Shown here piece by piece: positions 15,385 to 25,376 of a stretch of 64,000 nt of DNA. Under the pieces are notes generated by a model. The model saw only the letters and a list, made by a program, of their open reading frames with translations. It searched no databases and was not told the origin of the DNA. How positions within the stretch are numbered: position 1 is the stretch's first letter; the number at the start of each line of letters is the position of its first letter. The translations under genes were made by a program, and so were the position numbers. The stretch covers positions 1-64,000 of the forward strand of contig DDFG01000004.1 in NCBI GenBank assembly GCA_002337055.1. Direction: 5' to 3'. Origin of the DNA: Betaproteobacteria bacterium UBA1934. Lineage in GTDB: Bacteria > Pseudomonadota > Gammaproteobacteria > Burkholderiales > Rhodocyclaceae.

Positions 15385-18300
15385 TCACGCTGATGGCGGC
15401 AGTGCTACCAGGCGGTCGTGCGCCACGAAGTAGATCGCCAGTTTGAGCGGCCTGCCCTCGGGTGCAAACAGGCGGGCATAACGCTCGAGCTGCGGCCGGT
15501 ACTGTTCTGTGCGTTCGGCCAGGGCATCTTCAGAATCGATGCTCAACCGCGCCGTCTTGTAATCGATGATCCAGCGCTCGCCGTTTTCGACGAAAGTGCG
15601 ATCGATCACGTGATGCGCAACGCTCCCCTCTTCGCGGCTGCTGAGCGCGAGCTCGGCTTCGCCATGGTCGCGGGGGGCAAGCACCCTGGCTGCGGTGGGT
15701 GAAGCCAGACAACGTTCGAGCATCTCGAGTACCCGTGCCGTGCCCTGCTCCGCTTCGTCCTGCGGGTGCCCCTGTTGGCGCAACCAGCGCAGAAAGCGCG
15801 GGCGAAAGTCATGCAGGCGGGTGCTGTCCCAGGCCGTCATTCCGTCCAGCGCCATGGCTTCAAGACAACGATGCACCAGCGTGCCCACCGAGGCATCGAT
15901 TTTGCCCCCCGTGCTCAAGCCAGAACCTTCGCCATCGTGCGCCTCATCGGTGGTGGCGGCAACCGGCGATGCTGGTGGTTTTTCACTGTATTGCGCCGGC
16001 CTGCGCACCGTTGCCAGCCGCACAAGATCGGGGATGAAATCGGCCATTGCCTTTTCAGCGGTGTCTTCCGGCGATTCCGGTACGGAGGCCGCCGCGAATG
16101 CCGTTTCCGCAGCCGGTGCCCACAGCAATCGCAGCAAACTACGGGCGGGCGCTTGCGGGCGGCCTTCGGAATCCAGCGGTGCGACACCCAGCCAATGCAG
16201 ACATCGCTGCGCGCGCGTGGCGGCCACATACAGCAGTCGCGCATCTTCATGCGCGCGTCGGGTGGATTCCCAGGCGCAGAGGTACGAAAACGGCGTAGCG
16301 TTGCCTTCGTGCTTGCGTTTTGGCGCGGCCAACAGGCAATCGCCCTCGCCTTCGGGCAATTCGCCCCATACCAGCAGGGGTTGAGTGTCACCTCGCAATG
16401 GCCGGTCTAGGCCGGGAACAATCACCGTGTCGAACTCAAGCCCCTTGGATTTGTGAATGGTCATGAACTGCAATCGTTCGTCGGCCAGCGGGTCGGGCGA
16501 CGCATAGAGGCGTGCCGCTTCGGTCTCCAGCGTGTCGGGTTGCAGTTGGCATTCCGCTTCCAGGCGTTCAAGCAGTCGGAAATAGGCTTGGCAGTCATCT
16601 AAATCGCCCGGCGCCACCAGGCAAGCCGGACCGTCAAGCATGCGCCAGACGGCCTCCACCATGCGCCTGAGCGGCATACGCTCGCGGTGCGCCAGAGCCT
16701 CGGCGAGGATGTCGCGCACATGGGCGAGACGGCGCTGACCATCGGGGCTCATCAAAACGAGCGCCGGGTTGCCGGGCCGTATGCACTGCCAGATCGTCGG
16801 GCGAAAATCGCCGCCGGCCACCGTGTGCAGATCGGCCAGGGTCAGACCGCACCATGGCGCCCGCAGCATCGCCAGCCAATGCACGCGGTCGGCACGGTGC
16901 ATGAGCGCCCGGGTCAGGCTGATCAGATCCTGGATGTGTTGTCGCTCTGAAAGCGCCTCGATCTCCACAGCCAGATAGCGAATATCGGCCCGCCGTCGCC
17001 GGATCTCGGCCACCAGCGGCGCCAGATGGTCGCGGCCCCGCACCAGCACGGCGATCCGGGCGTGCGGCCGTTCGCGGTGAGTCGCTTCGATGAGTTCAAG
17101 GATGCGCTCCGCTTCTTCGCGGCGAGCAATGCCGGCGTCGCCGGAGTCGATCACGGGGTGGAACCAGACGCCGGCTGTGGGTTCATCACCCTTGCCCGCC
17201 ACGAACGGACGATAAGCCACCGCACCGGCAAAAATGTCGCTTTTCTCGGCCAGCACCGCAGTGAAACAGCGGTTGATCCAATCCACCACGGCTGGAAACG
17301 AGCGATTGTTGCGATACAACCGCAAACTTTCGAGCCGCACGTCGCCAATGCCGTACGCCTGCGCCTTCAGGAACAGGCCCACTTCGGCCTTTCGGAAGCG
17401 GTAGATCGACTGCATCGGATCGCCGACCACGAACAACGTGCGCCCATCGTCCGGCTGCCAACCGCGCGTCAGGCAGGCCAGCAGATCCACCTGCGAGGGG
17501 CTGGTATCCTGGAATTCATCCACCAGCAGATGACGAATGCGGTAATCGAGCGCCAATGCCAGATCGGTCGGCGCGTCATCACTGCCCAGCGCGTGGCGGG
17601 CGAGAAAGGCGATTTCGGCAAAATCGACTTCTCCGGCCTCGCGAAAGACCAGCCACAATTGGGCCGCCGCAACCCTGAGCAAGCGGGCGAAAATCTCCAC
17701 GTAGGGCCAGTCTTCCCCCAGATCGGGCGAAGGCAGCTTCTTGACCGCCAGCAAGGCAGGCAGCGCGGAGGTGTCGCCCCGCAGCTCGTCCAGTAAGGCC
17801 AGCAGCGAGCCCGCCAACGCCTTGGCTTGCGGGTTGGCCGCCGGAAACCCCTGACGGGCATCGAGGCTCTTGCGAAAATCCGGCTTGGTGTCGATCAGCA
17901 GCGCGGCCAAAGCTTGCCAGCGCGGCAACTCATCGGCTTTGCCGAGGAGATCGGCTTCCCAGTCGCCCAAGGCGGCGGTCGGCGCCCATTGCGCGGCGGC
18001 AAAGCGCGCGGCAGGGCGCAAAAGCGCTTGGCGCATGGGGCTCAGTACCGCCGCAGCACGGGCGAGATCGCCTTCCACCAGCCGGCGCAAACCGGCCTCG
18101 GCCGCAAGGCGGGCCGCTTCGCCTTCGACCCGATGCGCGTGATGCAGCCACTGGTCGCGGCGAGCGAGCATCTCGACCAGCAGGCGTTCCAGCGCCGAGG
18201 CGTCGTTGTCGAGCGCATCCAGCGCGTCGATTACGATCTCTGCCGTGGCGTCATTACCCTCGATCAGGCGCAGCGTCTGTTTGGCCGCCTTGCTGTAGTG

Positions 18301-18759
18301 CGGTTCGGCATCCGTCACCACCGCCGGCGTGGCGCCCAGACGGCTCAGATAAGGCATCTGCCGCGCCAGGCTGGCACAGAGCGCGTCGATGGTGGTGACA
18401 CGCAACCTTCCCGGATGAGCCAGCAGGCCCCAGCCACGCTCCTCGTCGCGGGCCAGGGCGGTGCGCGCCAGTTCCCAACTGGCCCGCAGATGCGGCTCGG
18501 CGGGTGGCGAATCGTGTTGCGCGCCGGCAAGCCTTGTCAGGATGCGGTCGCGCATTTCCGCCGCCGCCTTGTTGGTAAAGGTGATGGCCACCACTTCTTC
18601 GGGTTGTTCGACGCTACCGAGCAATTTGAGACAGCGCTGGGTCAGCAACTCGGTCTTGCCCGCGCCGGCAGGCGCTTCGACAATAAACGATGCGGGCGCC
18701 AATGCCCGTTCGCGCGCAGCGCTGTCTTCGGCAAGCAAGCTGTCCGGCAGCGGGCTCAT
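15385..18759 (-). CDS. AddA-like UvrD-type helicase/nuclease
   Basis: 1124 residues. An SF1A helicase core starts with Walker A APAGAGKT (29-36) and ITFTNKAAAEM, followed by VDEFQDTS, GDPMQSIYRFR, HKSKGLEFDTV and VAATRAQR. The C-terminal domain has WIIDYKT, the active-site part of an AddA/RecB-type PD-(D/E)XK nuclease. With the partner encoded just upstream it should process DNA double-strand ends for RecA, in place of RecBCD. The start overlaps the partner's stop by 4 bp (ATGA), so the two are made together. It may instead be labelled a UvrD-family exonuclease. Confidence 0.9.
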   Translation of the reverse strand: MSPLPDSLLAEDSAARERALAPASFIVEAPAGAGKTELLTQRCLKLLGSVEQPEEVVAITFTNKAAAEMRDRILTRLAGAQHDSPPAEPHLRASWELARTALARDEERGWGLLAHPGRLRVTTIDALCASLARQMPYLSRLGATPAVVTDAEPHYSKAAKQTLRLIEGNDATAEIVIDALDALDNDASALERLLVEMLARRDQWLHHAHRVEGEAARLAAEAGLRRLVEGDLARAAAVLSPMRQALLRPAARFAAAQWAPTAALGDWEADLLGKADELPRWQALAALLIDTKPDFRKSLDARQGFPAANPQAKALAGSLLALLDELRGDTSALPALLAVKKLPSPDLGEDWPYVEIFARLLRVAAAQLWLVFREAGEVDFAEIAFLARHALGSDDAPTDLALALDYRIRHLLVDEFQDTSPSQVDLLACLTRGWQPDDGRTLFVVGDPMQSIYRFRKAEVGLFLKAQAYGIGDVRLESLRLYRNNRSFPAVVDWINRCFTAVLAEKSDIFAGAVAYRPFVAGKGDEPTAGVWFHPVIDSGDAGIARREEAERILELIEATHRERPHARIAVLVRGRDHLAPLVAEIRRRRADIRYLAVEIEALSERQHIQDLISLTRALMHRADRVHWLAMLRAPWCGLTLADLHTVAGGDFRPTIWQCIRPGNPALVLMSPDGQRRLAHVRDILAEALAHRERMPLRRMVEAVWRMLDGPACLVAPGDLDDCQAYFRLLERLEAECQLQPDTLETEAARLYASPDPLADERLQFMTIHKSKGLEFDTVIVPGLDRPLRGDTQPLLVWGELPEGEGDCLLAAPKRKHEGNATPFSYLCAWESTRRAHEDARLLYVAATRAQRCLHWLGVAPLDSEGRPQAPARSLLRLLWAPAAETAFAAASVPESPEDTAEKAMADFIPDLVRLATVRRPAQYSEKPPASPVAATTDEAHDGEGSGLSTGGKIDASVGTLVHRCLEAMALDGMTAWDSTRLHDFRPRFLRWLRQQGHPQDEAEQGTARVLEMLERCLASPTAARVLAPRDHGEAELALSSREEGSVAHHVIDRTFVENGERWIIDYKTARLSIDSEDALAERTEQYRPQLERYARLFAPEGRPLKLAIYFVAHDRLVALPPSA

Positions 18760-21452
18760 GCGTCACCCTCCTGCGCCAGTCGCATCCGTTCGGGCAGCCG
18801 CAGCAGCGGCATGGCGTCGCAATAGGCCAGATCCTTGTCGTCGGAAAAGCGGACGGCAGCGACACCTTCGCACACTTCGGCGGCGACGGTGGAAAGCGCC
18901 CTCGACCAGTGACCCAGTACGCTTTGCCAGTCGGGGAAAGCAGCCCGGTCGAACAATTTCTGGCGCGCATCGTCGAGTCCCATCACGCCTGGCAGCGTGC
19001 CGCCATTGGCCGATACCCCGACGAACTGGATCTTGTCGGGCCGCACCTGGGCGAACACTGCGCCGACCGGGACGCCCATTTCCGGCGCGGCACTCAGCGC
19101 GAAACAGGCGTAGAGCGGCAGTTGCGGTTCTTTCAGGCGAGGCTGGGTCCAGTTCTTGATATCGAGGTTGGCACCGGTTTTATAATCGATGACGATGGTT
19201 TGACCGTCCGCCAGCCGGTCGATGCGATCCACCACCACGCGTAGCGACAGGCCGGCGAGATCGATAGTGGCCTCCCGCTCGGTGGCCACGACCTCAAATG
19301 CGACTTTCCGCCCGGCTTCCAGCGTCAGCCAGTCAACCATCAGACGATGCAGGCGGCGCGCTTCGCTGGCGCGAAAACGGGGCGCCAGGTCGATATGCTG
19401 CGACGCCTCGAATTGCGCCAGACCCTGCTGAACAGCCGTTGTGACTGCCTGTTCCCGCCCTTCATCCGACAACGCGCCGAGATGGGCGGAATCACCGACG
19501 GCCTTCCAGAAACACTCCAGCACCGCGTGGAGCAAACTGCCCCGCGCACGGCCGTCGAGGCCATCCAATGGCGCTTCGAGCGCCCTGGCGCCGAGACGAT
19601 AGGTGTAAAAAGCCCAGGCCGGGCAGATGGCTTGCGCCTTCAGCAACCCGCTCCCACCCATGACGGTTTCGCCTTCGGCCAGTGGCGGGCCTTGCCAGTC
19701 CGGCAAGCGGGTCAGCCGCGTGGGGACGGTGGTGGCGGCCGGCGGAGCGGCTCGTTGCACAGCCAGCCCGGATAGCAGCGGGCTCGGCCGAAGGAGCCGG
19801 TCGCCCTCCATCCGCGAGAACGAGAACATCACTCGCGGGGCCGCCGCCAGCAACCGGTTGTGGACGCCGCGGGCAAACTCCAGTTCCAGTTCGGCGCTCG
19901 CGTGTGGCGTGCGACGGGTCCGCTGAAGTGCTGCGGGCAGGAATGGGTTCGGCCGGGGCGCGGGCGGCCAGAGGTGATCGTTCATGCCCATGACCCAGAG
20001 CGCGTCGAAAGGCAGGCCCGCGCTTTCCAGCACGCCCAGCACCTGAATCGGCGCGTTGCCGCCGCCCTTGGCCTGAAAAACGCGCTCTCCCGCCATGCGG
20101 GCCAGACGCGCCACGGCCAGGCTCCCCGGCACGGCGCCCAAGACGTCGTCGAGCTTGCCGAACGCTTCAAGCAGTTCCAGAAATGCCTGCCTGGCCTGAT
20201 ATTCGTGACTGGATAGGGTGCGGCTGCCCGGCCACCGAAGGCAGCCCAGCCATTCCAGAAAATGCTTGCGCCAATCCGAGGGCAGTAGCCGCCGACGGGT
20301 TTCGACGGATGCCGCAGCCAGCGCTTCCAGGCAGTTCAGGGTGACCGGCAGCCGCGCGCATTCACCCCGCGCGGATTCGCGCCGGAGCAGTGCCAGAACG
20401 GCGTCCAGATTCGTCCATACCGCCAGTGTGCGGCGTCCGGAGGCGTCGGAGATGGCGCGCGCATCGGATTCCGCTTCGATCGACCAGAACGGTGAGCGCA
20501 ACAGCGCCGAGAATGCGGCGTGCTCGATATGCTGAGGATTGACGGCGAGCGTCAGCCAATCCAGTGCCGCGCTGACCAAGGGCAGATCCGACAGCGCATC
20601 GCCCAGCGAGAAATTGAACAAACGCGCGCACTCGGCCGCGCCAGGCCGCACCCACGCGGGATGCAGACGGTCATCAAGCGCCGACTCGAGCATCGGCCGC
20701 AGCGAAGCCAGGTCGGGCACGACGATGCCGATGCGGGCCTCCGGGCGCGTGTCGTGCTGATCGGCCGCCCAGGCCGCTACGGTGCGGCATTCCGCCGCAA
20801 GATCGTCGCACGCCATGGCGAGCGCCGCGGCGTGGGAATCGTGCTCGCGGCTCTGCTCGACCTCGACCGGCACACTCCGTCCGGCGCAAATTTCCACGAT
20901 GCGTTGTTCCAGCGGCGAAAGACGGTCAAACCCGGTCAGCCGCAAATGCCCGGGCAACGGCAGGTGCCCCTCCGCCAGTTGCCGCAGGGTGTGCTGTTGC
21001 AGGCGCGCCTTGTCGATCCAGCCCCGGGCGCGACAGTAGGCGGCAAAGGCATCGCGCACACGGATAAAAAACCGCGTTTCCTCGCTGATTTCTCCCGCTG
21101 CCGGGTCGATACCCCAGGTCACGCAGAGTGCGTCCGCTTCGGCAAGCGCAGCGGCCAAACCGGCGCGGTCAAACAGATCGGATTCCGCGCCGTGAAGCTG
21201 CGAGGCCAGCGTGGTTTCCCAAACGACCGCCGCCTGTTCCTCCGACAACACGATCCACTCCGGCCATTCCTCGGCAAAATACGCCGCGTCAGACAATGCC
21301 GAGAGCCATTGCGCGGTGGTCAACGCCTGTACTGTCGGCCAGACGGCGCTGCCGCTGGGCGGCGCAGATGCGCGCAGATGCTGCGCCAGACGTGAAGTCG
21401 CGCAGAGCGTCAGGTGAGTATGATGAGAAGGAGGCGGCAATACGGTTTCCAT
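18756..21452 (-). CDS. AddB-like nuclease/inactivated helicase (TIGR03623-type)
   Basis: 898 residues. The C-terminal nuclease domain shows GSLLHAVLECFW, then VIDYKTGA, matching PD-(D/E)XK nucleases of AddB-like proteins. The middle has LWVMGMNDHLWPP, typical of this family. I see no clear Walker A motif and no complete iron-sulfur cysteine set. It is the partner of the helicase downstream. The open frame continues to 21632 across tRNA-Arg in antisense, which cannot be real; ATG 21452 (METVLPPPS) is chosen. Function in recombination is inferred from the family. Confidence 0.88.
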   Translation of the reverse strand: METVLPPPSHHTHLTLCATSRLAQHLRASAPPSGSAVWPTVQALTTAQWLSALSDAAYFAEEWPEWIVLSEEQAAVVWETTLASQLHGAESDLFDRAGLAAALAEADALCVTWGIDPAAGEISEETRFFIRVRDAFAAYCRARGWIDKARLQQHTLRQLAEGHLPLPGHLRLTGFDRLSPLEQRIVEICAGRSVPVEVEQSREHDSHAAALAMACDDLAAECRTVAAWAADQHDTRPEARIGIVVPDLASLRPMLESALDDRLHPAWVRPGAAECARLFNFSLGDALSDLPLVSAALDWLTLAVNPQHIEHAAFSALLRSPFWSIEAESDARAISDASGRRTLAVWTNLDAVLALLRRESARGECARLPVTLNCLEALAAASVETRRRLLPSDWRKHFLEWLGCLRWPGSRTLSSHEYQARQAFLELLEAFGKLDDVLGAVPGSLAVARLARMAGERVFQAKGGGNAPIQVLGVLESAGLPFDALWVMGMNDHLWPPAPRPNPFLPAALQRTRRTPHASAELELEFARGVHNRLLAAAPRVMFSFSRMEGDRLLRPSPLLSGLAVQRAAPPAATTVPTRLTRLPDWQGPPLAEGETVMGGSGLLKAQAICPAWAFYTYRLGARALEAPLDGLDGRARGSLLHAVLECFWKAVGDSAHLGALSDEGREQAVTTAVQQGLAQFEASQHIDLAPRFRASEARRLHRLMVDWLTLEAGRKVAFEVVATEREATIDLAGLSLRVVVDRIDRLADGQTIVIDYKTGANLDIKNWTQPRLKEPQLPLYACFALSAAPEMGVPVGAVFAQVRPDKIQFVGVSANGGTLPGVMGLDDARQKLFDRAAFPDWQSVLGHWSRALSTVAAEVCEGVAAVRFSDDKDLAYCDAMPLLRLPERMRLAQEGDA

Positions 21453-21503
21453 CGAGGTGCAAGCATGCCACAGGCAGCTACTGTTGAGCGAGCTGCGCGC
21501 CTG

Positions 21504-21531
21504 TTGCTTTCCGGCCAGGAATCCGTATAAT
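21504..21531 (+). promoter_or_regulatory. Promoter of tRNA-Arg
   Basis: TTGCTT at 21504-21509 and a perfect TATAAT at 21526-21531, 16 bp apart. The -10 ends 19 bp before the tRNA. Confidence 0.65.
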
Positions 21532-21550
21532 GCGCCCTTCGTTGTGCAGC

Positions 21551-21627
21551 GCGCCCGTAGCTCAGCTGGATAGAGTACTTGGCTACGAACCAAGGGGTCG
21601 GGCGTTCGAATCGCTCCGGGCGCGCCA
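21551..21627 (+). tRNA. tRNA-Arg (ACG)
   Basis: Acceptor GCGCCCG (21551-21557) pairs with CGGGCGC (21617-21623), discriminator G, encoded CCA at 21625-21627. Anticodon ACG in CTACGAA. No integrated element is seen beside it. Confidence 0.95.
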
Positions 21628-21757
21628 ATCAACTACAAAACTGGGTACCGAAAGGTGCCCGTTTTTGTTTGTGCTCCCGCCAAAGCGCTGCGAAAATGCG
21701 CCGTGTTACCACCACAAGCACAGGGATATCGGCGCAAGGCCGGTATGAGCGAAACGG

Positions 21758-22519
21758 ATGAGCGTCCCGGGAATTTCGATATCGGTTGTCAGTCACGGCC
21801 AGGGCGATCTGGTCGACGCGTTGCTGCGCGATTTGGCGCGCTTGCCGGAACCGGGGCGCTTTGAGCTGCTGCTCACGCGCAATCTGCCGGAACCCTTGCC
21901 TGCCTGCGCGAGCAACCTGCCTTTCCCGCTCGTGCTCATCGACAACGTCTCGCCGAAAGGTTTCGGCAGCAATCACAACGCCGCGTTGGCCCGGGCGTGC
22001 GAAGCCGTTTTCTGCGTCGCCAACCCCGATCTGCGATTGCCGGGCGATCCCTTCCCTCCCCTGCTGCGAGCCTTGCGTTGCGACGATGTCGGCCTCGTCG
22101 GCCCGCGGGTACGGGCAAGCGATGGTGCGGAAGAAGACAGCATCCGCCGCTTTCCGACCGTACCGGGTTTGTTGAAGCGTGCGCTGGGTCTCGATGATGG
22201 TCGCATTCCGCTGCCGCAGGGCGACGATCCGGTTTCCGTCGATTGGGTGGCCGGCATGTTCATGCTGGCGCGCGCTGAGGCTTTTCGCGCAGTCGGCGGT
22301 TTTGACGAATCGTATTTTCTGTATTACGAGGATGTCGATCTGTGCGTGCGTCTTTGGCGGCGAGGCTGGCGCGTTGCCGCCTGCCCGGCCGCCGAGGTAA
22401 TTCACGATGCCCGGCGCGACAGCCACCGCAACCTACGCTATCTGAGCTGGCACCTTGCCAGCCTGCTGCGTTTTCAGCGCAAGCACGCTTTCCGATTGCC
22501 GCATGTCTCCTCAAGTTGA
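21758..22519 (+). CDS. Family 2 glycosyltransferase, rhamnosyltransferase-like
   Basis: 253 residues, GT2 fold. The N-terminus ISISVVSHGQGD starts the nucleotide-binding half; FGSNHNAALARA and the late FLYYEDVDLCVRLWRRGW are typical of rhamnosyl-transferring GT2 enzymes, where the ED pair is part of the acceptor/catalytic site. It probably adds a sugar, perhaps rhamnose, to a surface glycan, since dTDP-rhamnose genes lie nearby. It is on the opposite strand to that cluster, and its 3' end overlaps the convergent glycosyltransferase gene by 9 bp. Confidence 0.85.
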   Translation: MSVPGISISVVSHGQGDLVDALLRDLARLPEPGRFELLLTRNLPEPLPACASNLPFPLVLIDNVSPKGFGSNHNAALARACEAVFCVANPDLRLPGDPFPPLLRALRCDDVGLVGPRVRASDGAEEDSIRRFPTVPGLLKRALGLDDGRIPLPQGDDPVSVDWVAGMFMLARAEAFRAVGGFDESYFLYYEDVDLCVRLWRRGWRVAACPAAEVIHDARRDSHRNLRYLSWHLASLLRFQRKHAFRLPHVSSS

Positions 22520-24322
22520 ACCGGTCCATCTGCGCGCCAGTCGGCGCAGACGCACCATAAAATTGCGGCAGGGGTAGTACAGGAATCCCATCCCCGGGAG
22601 ATTGACCGAAAGGTGTCGCAGCCAGCGCGAAGCTCGACTGGTTGCCATCGGCGTGCCCACCGCTTGAGCGGCCTCGGCGTTCTTACGCCTGGCCGGTTCG
22701 GCATATTGTCGCACCATCGCCACACGACGCCGGTGCGCTTCTCGTGAAGAGGCGGGCACGCGGAAGAGCGAGGTGGTCTTGGCGACCGCGCCAAACTCGC
22801 CGGCGGCGGCATAACGCACCCAGAGGTTCCAGTCTTCGAGGTTGTCGAGTTCGGGGTCGAATCCGCCAAAGCGCTGGAACAGGCTGCGACGGAACATCAC
22901 CGACTGGATTGGCAAGTGGTTGCGCTGAAACAGCCGTGTTCGGGAAAACACGGGTTCAAACACAGGCGTAAAGCCCGTTTCGACGTAGCGCCATGGCTCG
23001 TGCGACATCACGCGCGTGCGCACCTCGAATGCGGCAGCATAAACCGCCACCCAGTCAGGGTGCCGGGCCAGGGTGCCCGCCAGCGTTTCCACATGGTCGG
23101 CGTAGAGCAGATCATCGTCATCGAGAAAACAGCAGAATTCGCCGGTGGCCAACGCGAGGGCGCGATTGCCGGACGCGCATCGCCCGCCCTTGGCGATGGC
23201 TTCGTAGCGGACCGCAAACCGGGGAAAAGTCCCGGCAAACGCCTGCACCTGCGCCTGCATGGTGGTGCCACCGTCTTCCACGACGACAACTTCGAGCTTG
23301 CGATAGGTTTGCTGCGCCACGCTGGCGAGCGCTTCCGCCAGTTTTCCGCTGCGACCGGCAAATGTGCGGATCAACAGGCTGACCAGGGGGCCGTCGGCAT
23401 CATTGGCATGGGCTGCCAAAAAGGCGCCCGAGCGCCGCAAACTGCCGTAATCCCAACCCCGGAAACCGAACCTGAGTTCGCTCTGTCGACGCTCGCGGAG
23501 GTAGCCCGGCGCCAGCGCCAGGAATCGGCGGAAGTTGGCCCACAGCGCCCGCCGATGCCCCGGAAAGCGTTGCGGCATGAACAGGCGCAACGCCAGCATC
23601 GCCGGCGCAGCCAGCGCTGCGCGCGCAGTGCCATAACGTACCCGCAACAGCGCGTTGGCGAGCGGATTTCCTACCGCGAGGGCGGGTTTGATCTCGCCCG
23701 GCGCGGCATAGGCGTGATGAAGCACCACCGCGCGAGGTACGTAGCGCAAGCGGTATCCCGCTTCACGCAGGCGCCACGAGAGTTCGACGTCTTCGCCATA
23801 CATGAACAGACGTGCGTCGAATCCGCCCACCGAACGTAACGCGGGCGTCCGGAACAGCACGCACGCGCAGGCAACCCATTCCGTCTCGCCACTAATGGGT
23901 GAGTAGGCTTTGGGGTGTTCATACGGAAGTTGTCGGCACTCCCACGCCACGACCTGCGGTGAATCGGCCTGCGCCGCCTCTACCAGACGAATCAGGCTAT
24001 CGGGCTGGAACTCGACATCGACATTGCTGACGAGAAAATAGTCTCCAACCGACCGACCCAGACTGGCATTCTGCCCGCCGCCAAACCCGAGGTTTTTTCC
24101 CTTCTCCAAGTTCGTGCCCGAAAATTCGCTGCCATGGGTGTCGATGAAAGTCTGACAAGCCGCCACCGACCCGTCGTCCGAACCGTTGTCACGGATCAGC
24201 AGGCGGATACGGTTCAAGGGATAGTGCTGGCCGAGCAGGCTGGCAAAGAAACCTGGCAGCCAGCGCGCCGATCGATAGGTGACGATCGATAGGTCGATGA
24301 GAGGGAGGATTTCCACGCTCAT
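22511..24322 (-). CDS. Two-domain family 2 glycosyltransferase
   Basis: 603 residues with two GT2 domains. The first (about 7-260) has LSIVTYRSARW, IRDNGSDDGS, SNVDVEF and FMYGEDVELSWRLR. The second (about 310-540) has SLLIRTFAGR, VVVEDGG and the DXD-like FLDDDDLLY, then NLEDWNLW. Such proteins make repeating or branched surface polysaccharide. It probably works with the methyltransferase, flippase and rhamnose enzymes encoded upstream. The start overlaps the methyltransferase stop by 4 bp, which favours ATG 24322 over ATG 24349. Confidence 0.88.
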   Translation of the reverse strand: MSVEILPLIDLSIVTYRSARWLPGFFASLLGQHYPLNRIRLLIRDNGSDDGSVAACQTFIDTHGSEFSGTNLEKGKNLGFGGGQNASLGRSVGDYFLVSNVDVEFQPDSLIRLVEAAQADSPQVVAWECRQLPYEHPKAYSPISGETEWVACACVLFRTPALRSVGGFDARLFMYGEDVELSWRLREAGYRLRYVPRAVVLHHAYAAPGEIKPALAVGNPLANALLRVRYGTARAALAAPAMLALRLFMPQRFPGHRRALWANFRRFLALAPGYLRERRQSELRFGFRGWDYGSLRRSGAFLAAHANDADGPLVSLLIRTFAGRSGKLAEALASVAQQTYRKLEVVVVEDGGTTMQAQVQAFAGTFPRFAVRYEAIAKGGRCASGNRALALATGEFCCFLDDDDLLYADHVETLAGTLARHPDWVAVYAAAFEVRTRVMSHEPWRYVETGFTPVFEPVFSRTRLFQRNHLPIQSVMFRRSLFQRFGGFDPELDNLEDWNLWVRYAAAGEFGAVAKTTSLFRVPASSREAHRRRVAMVRQYAEPARRKNAEAAQAVGTPMATSRASRWLRHLSVNLPGMGFLYYPCRNFMVRLRRLARRWTGST

Positions 24323-25365
24323 GTCGTACTCGGCGCAGGCTTGCGGCATGCCAACGTTATGAATTCGCGCCGAGCCGGCGCACCGCGCCCTGCCCGTTCA
24401 GCGCGCCAGCGCGCCAGTCTGCCATGGGCACGGCCTAATTGAGTGCCATCGCGGCGGAGAAGCGCTCGACTCTCGTTCCAAATCAGACGAACGCCCAAAG
24501 CATTGAAATGATCCCTTATCTCCTGAAAGCCTGCTTGTTGCAATAGTTCGATCAGTGCTCGTCGGCTGAACAGCAAAAGATGCCGTGGCGGTTCCAGTCC
24601 GCGCCAAGAGCGGCCGAAAACCGTATGGCCGAGTGCATCGACATTGGGTGTTTCCAACCACAGTTCGCCCCCCGGTTTAAGCAGGGTGAAGCAGCGCTTC
24701 AGCAGGCCGGTTGGGTCGCCGACATGTTCGATCACGTGATTGAGGGTGATCCGGTCGAAAGTTTCGGATGCCGCGACCAAGGATTCAATGGTGCCTTGGG
24801 TCACCTCGAAGCCCAGGCGCCGCGCCGATTTGACGGCTTCCGGGTCGAAATCCAGCCCTTGGACCGCCCATCCGGCACGATGCGCGAACGCTAGGTATTC
24901 GCCGTTACCACAACCGATGTCGAGCAAGCGTCGCCCCTCGCCACGTCCGGGAAGATTGCGCGCAACCAGCGTGTCCAGTGCGTCTGCCAGCGAGGGCCAC
25001 GCAAGCGCCAGATGCCTGCCCGGCCATCGGGCAGATTCGTCTTTCCAGTCAAAACGTGATGCGAAATAGTCGGCACGAATGCCGCGCCTCAACGCGCGCA
25101 GGCGATTCTCCTCCCGTGTAAATTCAACGCGGGACTCGTGCGTGTAATAGCGCGCATACGCCAGAGGTAGTGTTTCCGCCGACGGGCGTGGGTCGAGATA
25201 GCCACAGCCGCAGCTCAGGCAAGAATGCATTCGCCATGGTCCCGGCGGCGAATCGAAGGCGAGGTCGACAAGAGCTTCGTGCAGCAGGCGTCGCGTTGAC
25301 GACCCGCAAACCGGGCATGCCGACACGGATTCGACGCCGTACAACGGCCAGGTAGCGTGATTCAT
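24319..25365 (-). CDS. SAM-dependent methyltransferase with N-terminal cysteine motif
   Basis: 348 residues. Class I methyltransferase with motif I LLDIGCGNGEYL, then GLDFDPEAV and the motif IV-like FDRITLNHVIEHV. The N-terminal region has C17-x2-C20 and C49-x2-C52, a likely zinc site as in sugar C-methyltransferase-like proteins. It probably methylates a glycan precursor or lipid-linked sugar, given its neighbours; target unknown. ATG 25365 (MNHATW) is preferred to the longer frame, which runs into the flippase gene. It lies 11 bp after that gene's stop. Confidence 0.82.
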   Translation of the reverse strand: MNHATWPLYGVESVSACPVCGSSTRRLLHEALVDLAFDSPPGPWRMHSCLSCGCGYLDPRPSAETLPLAYARYYTHESRVEFTREENRLRALRRGIRADYFASRFDWKDESARWPGRHLALAWPSLADALDTLVARNLPGRGEGRRLLDIGCGNGEYLAFAHRAGWAVQGLDFDPEAVKSARRLGFEVTQGTIESLVAASETFDRITLNHVIEHVGDPTGLLKRCFTLLKPGGELWLETPNVDALGHTVFGRSWRGLEPPRHLLLFSRRALIELLQQAGFQEIRDHFNALGVRLIWNESRALLRRDGTQLGRAHGRLARWRAERAGRGAPARREFITLACRKPAPSTT

Positions 25366-25376
25366 CGTTTCTTCAT

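Noticed and set aside
21453..21632. N-terminal extension of the AddB-like frame across tRNA-Arg
   Set aside because: The extra 60 residues are the antisense translation of the tRNA and its promoter; METVLPPPS at 21452 fits the family start.
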